Origin: Elmis aenea
Taxonomy: Eukaryota; Arthropoda; Insecta; Coleoptera; Elmidae
DNA: 64,000 nt
NCBI GenBank assembly: GCA_947652605.1
Contig: OX393576.1
Location: forward strand, 12,426,575 to 12,490,574
Direction: 5' to 3'
The notes under the pieces were generated by a model. That model saw only the letters and a program-made list of their open reading frames with translations, was not told the origin of the DNA and made no database searches. Shown here one piece after another: positions 60,624 through 64,000 of the stretch; the first letter of the stretch is position 1, and each line of letters begins with the position of its first letter. A program made the position numbers and the translations under genes.

Positions 60624-62221
60624 TGTTTATTCAATAATTACATAGTCGGACTAATTATTAAAGAAAGCTTTTAACTCACGCCCAAGCTTTTAAATTATTC
60701 ATTATGCAAAAACGGTTTCTTTTTACGGTAAATGCATTACGCTTTTAACGTGAAAGTAACGCTAAGGTTACGTATTCGAAATAGGCTGATTAAAAATCGA
60801 ATTCTAACATTAAAATCTCGCTTATTGGAGGAGCTAGAGTCAAGGTTTTCCATTAAGCAAAGTTTCTACATTTAATGCTTAAAAATAGAATCAAATATCT
60901 TCAAGCGTTTTCAAAAAAACTGAAAATATCTGAAAAATTAACTTTTAGCTTTTTGACTATAACTTTTCTATCTATAATTTTGTTTTAATTCTTCGGAGCT
61001 ACTTTTTATTTTGCATTCAATGTTTACTAACTCTGTTTTGCGTTGTGAATCGATCATAATTCTTTGAAAGTTACAAAACTTTATTATGGTGTTATTATTC
61101 TACAGCCTAAGCGCCAAAGTTTTTCAAAAACTTTTCATTAGTTCTTGAAATACATACTAACAAAACCATTAGGTACAGCTTATTTAACCATTCCACATTA
61201 AATATATCTAATAACTGCAGATTACATTATTTTCAAGTTTCATTCAATTTTTACAGCAATAAAACCTGTATAATAGATCCTGAAAATATATAAACTACAG
61301 TAAAAATTATATACAAAAAAAAAGAAATATCGCCATTTTATGTCTCATAAAAACACGTACCCTATTTTCATCTAGCAGCTCGATAAATAATAGCCATTAA
61401 AATATAAAGCAATAGGTTTTTACAGGCTGGTTAACCATTTTACTGTAATTCATAACAATAAACTGTTAGAAGGGTGAAATGGCTTAAAAATTCCTGACAT
61501 AATCATTGAGGCGGAAAGGGTTGATACCCTTAAATATCTGGGGTAGATTATATTTGTTATATATTATAGTGGGTAGACTATTTGTAGCAATGATGCGTAA
61601 AAAGACACTTTTGGGAGACATTCCAAAAGCAATTATCTAGAAGTTTTGTAGTTATATCTTTTTTTTATATAGTGCAGCCTTTTTTTGTATCAAATGAGGC
61701 TGGTTAATTAAAAACTACTAGTTATTTCTTATATAACTAGATCAAACATGTTCTGTAAGTGAAACATGTTTTAAAATCCTAGGCCTTAATCGTATATCGG
61801 TTTCTAAATAGGTACCTCCTTAAAACAAGTAAATTTTTGAATGGTAATAATAAAAATTGTGTTTGAGTTAAGCAATTAGTATTTAATTTTTATTCACAAC
61901 GCATCAAAAAACGCACCCAAGATTTATCAGTAACTTTAAATAACACATTTATTTTTATTTTAATATATTTTATCAATAATACAGAAAAATAAAACACTCA
62001 ACATGTAATTATATTAATAAATAACTTAATTTTAGTCACAATTGGAACGATAACAGAATCAAATTTTTCTTATACACCTTCACAATTTTCATAAACACGA
62101 TTTTAAAAACCTTGTAGACATATCATTTAAAAAAATTGAAACTTGATAGTTTTTATTTAATAAACAGTAAACTATTACAATAATTGCAATCGTACTTCGA
62201 AAAATGTAAAATAATCGGGGG
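60624..62221. other. No gene or repeat recognised
   Basis: AT-rich DNA without strong signals on either strand. Confidence 0.5.
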
Positions 62222-62358
62222 AAATACCATAAGAGGTTAAAATTTGTCGGCCAAATTTTGTTTGGCACGAGTTATTGCTTAGTAACAAATTGAAAAGCAA
62301 TAACGAGTGTTACAAATAAAAATTTGGCCTGCTAAAATTTTAACCTCGAATGGTATTT
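62222..62358. mobile_element. 137-bp palindromic element
   Basis: AAATACCAT..GAGGTTAAAATTT on the left is mirrored on the right, with an inner CGAGTTATTGCTT/AAGCAATAACGAG pair. It would fold as a nearly complete hairpin. Confidence 0.75.
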
Positions 62359-62558
62359 GTAGCGAAAATCCAACGACTGATAAGAATTACCTATACAAAT
62401 ATTTATTTAGTTATACTTTCTTTGTTTGAAGTACCAAATCTCTTTGCTGACTCGCACATTTTTAAAAGTATTAGTTATTAGTTAAATTAAAAGCTGTTCA
62501 ATTCAGTTCAAACAATAAAACACATGTTGAAAACTGAACTTTTGACATTATTCTAAAC

Positions 62559-62668
62559 GTTGCTATGGTGAAGTAAACAAAGATTCTAAAATTTTATTGC
62601 GTTGCCATGGTGAAGTAAACAAAGATTCTAAAATTTTATTGCGTTGCCATGGTGAAGGTAAACAAAAA
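62559..62668. repeat. 42-bp tandem repeat, about 2.6 copies
   Basis: GTTGCCATGGTGAAGTAAAC starts at 62559 (one substitution), 62601 and 62643. The unit boundaries are nearly identical, so it is recent. Confidence 0.9.
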
Positions 62669-63817
62669 TGTATCCAATTGCAAAAATAGTAAGGTTCCTA
62701 TTTAACCGCTAGCAAACGTGATAAATCGTATGCTTTTGCATTGACATTAATGACAGTAGTGGCATTATCTACAATAAACGTGCTGTTGTCTTTGACAATG
62801 TGGAATAAAACCGCATCCCTAGATTATTATCAGCTAGATACATGGATCAACAATTACACCAATCGTACCTAACTCTTTGAAACATCTATATTTGTGATTG
62901 CTAATTTATTTAATTATATTTATCGCCAGTATAGTTTAAATTTGGAAATAAGTAAAACAAATTGATGAGCGTACCTGCGTTTTGCTTATTTCGTTAGACT
63001 TCCTCAGGGTATTAATTGATTTATTTAATTCTTTTCACTTATCTAATCAAATTCTTTATTAAATTAATTTGCTCATTTGAGAATTAATGCCATTACAACA
63101 CTGCAGTTGTTTCTATCAGTCTTGTTCAGCCTGCATCTGCTACAATCTCCCTTTTATTTGGTCCGCGTATAACATACCGAGAGCCACCCTTATCCAACCA
63201 ACTGACTATCTAGGTCCTATTTTCACTAATAAACAGGGTAATTTAAATAACACTTTAAGAAAACGTTTATGGTGTGTGACAATCATGTGCAACGTGTACT
63301 AATTTAGAATAATTTGGCCACCGCTTGCTTTACAAAAGCATGGGCTGTTATAGAATCGTACCTGTAGTCTGCGCTTTTAAAATTATTGTTTATCGATCCA
63401 TGCAAAGTTGAATGTTCTTCTAGTTTATGAACGAATTATAAAATTTATTGCGAGAGTGCAAATTTCGGCCTGGTTTGTTCAAAAATTGCGAAGGTTACAC
63501 AACCAAACAACCCTGTCGCTGTTATAAATGGTCAGTCTTTGAGTAAAATAACCCCAATTTAAAAACTAAAAGCCTTTGATGTAGTACCGTCATTTGGTCG
63601 TTCACATTTTAACATTTTAAAATGCCTGCATTTAACACTCGAATTATAATGCGGAGATGAATGGTTGAACAAACAGTAATGACCGCCACGTATTTAATTA
63701 AATGGTTGAATTCGGTTGGAATTTTTTTAAATTATAGAAAATATGTTGCTAACGAAACTTGTGTTTTATAGAACTAACATTTGTCAAATATAAAAGTACA
63801 CAAGTTTAATTAAAGTC
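62669..63817. other. No gene recognised
   Basis: A 71-codon plus frame at 63087-63302 is not protein-like enough to call. No inverted ends. Confidence 0.4.
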
Positions 63818-63895
63818 ATTGGCGTAGTTATGGGGGGACCAGGGGGGCTAAGCCCCCCCCCTGAGCTCTCATTGGCCCCCCTGGCCTAAAAAACA
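63818..63895. mobile_element. End of a G-run terminal element, continuing past the window
   Basis: TTGGCGTAGTTATGGGGGG followed by C-runs and a second GGCCCCCCTGGCC. This G/C-run end is typical of short DNA elements with GGGG...CCCC termini. The other end lies outside. Confidence 0.4.
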
Positions 63896-64000
63896 CACAA
63901 AATTTTAACAAAACGTAATTGAAACCGTAATCTGTTAAATAAACAGAAAGATGAATTTCGACCTATAAATTAGCACAAATCTAGCATTATTTTTTAAATT

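Overview
The window looks like AT-rich animal DNA, most likely from an insect and perhaps a beetle; the lineage is inferred. Evidence for this is the lack of dense coding, intron-type splice signals, jockey- and RTE-clade LINE remnants, TTAGG-type pentamers and a very high load of short fold-back DNA transposons. It does not read as bacterial, organellar or viral. Most of the open frames over 60 codons fall inside repeats and are not genes.

Candidate host gene. One plus-strand spliced gene can be argued for. Exon 13444-13555 holds a possible start codon at 13543 and ends in a consensus donor. Exon 18672-18783 has a strong acceptor and a plausible donor. Terminal exon 31451-31529 has a strong acceptor, a stop codon and an AATAAA signal at 31601. 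All three junction phases agree and give a 67-residue, aromatic-rich protein that I do not recognise. A GC-richer patch at 10440-10860 could be its promoter and first exon. The introns are packed with transposons.

Transposon layers. (1) Fold-back elements ending in CAGGGTG/CACCCTG and flanked by TA: 14510-15673, 19414-19831, 20898-23128, 23970-25437, 32116-32737, 37466-38524, 48779-51498, 56743-58259 and 59097-59703. A CCGGGTG-ended relative occurs at 18954-19401, about 40443-41280 and 49408-50695. A paralogous empty site proves a TA insertion for 49408-50695. The loop of 20898-23128 holds a transposase C-terminus, which points to the IS630-Tc1-mariner superfamily. (2) A fold-back family with tandem GCGAAGAATTGTGG sub-repeats at both ends, flanked by 9-bp target duplications at 11256-11790, 12812-13171 and 29606-30348; two copies carry CCTAA pentamers. 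(3) A second sub-repeat family at 31850-33591. (4) hAT-like short elements at 3811-5057, 13711-14104, 19922-20466, 29446-30369 and 56017-56381, and a separate 8-bp-duplication element at 4073-4481. (5) LINE debris: RTE-type at 7150-8371, 41480-42070 and 46040-46590, all minus strand, and jockey-type at 44418-45627, plus strand.

The remaining single-copy-looking DNA contains several motif-dense patches that resemble cis-regulatory modules: 34775-35050, 46850-47040, 47660-48180, 52860-53180, 54660-54900 and 60470-60620. They suggest intron or flanking DNA of regulated genes. That is inference only.
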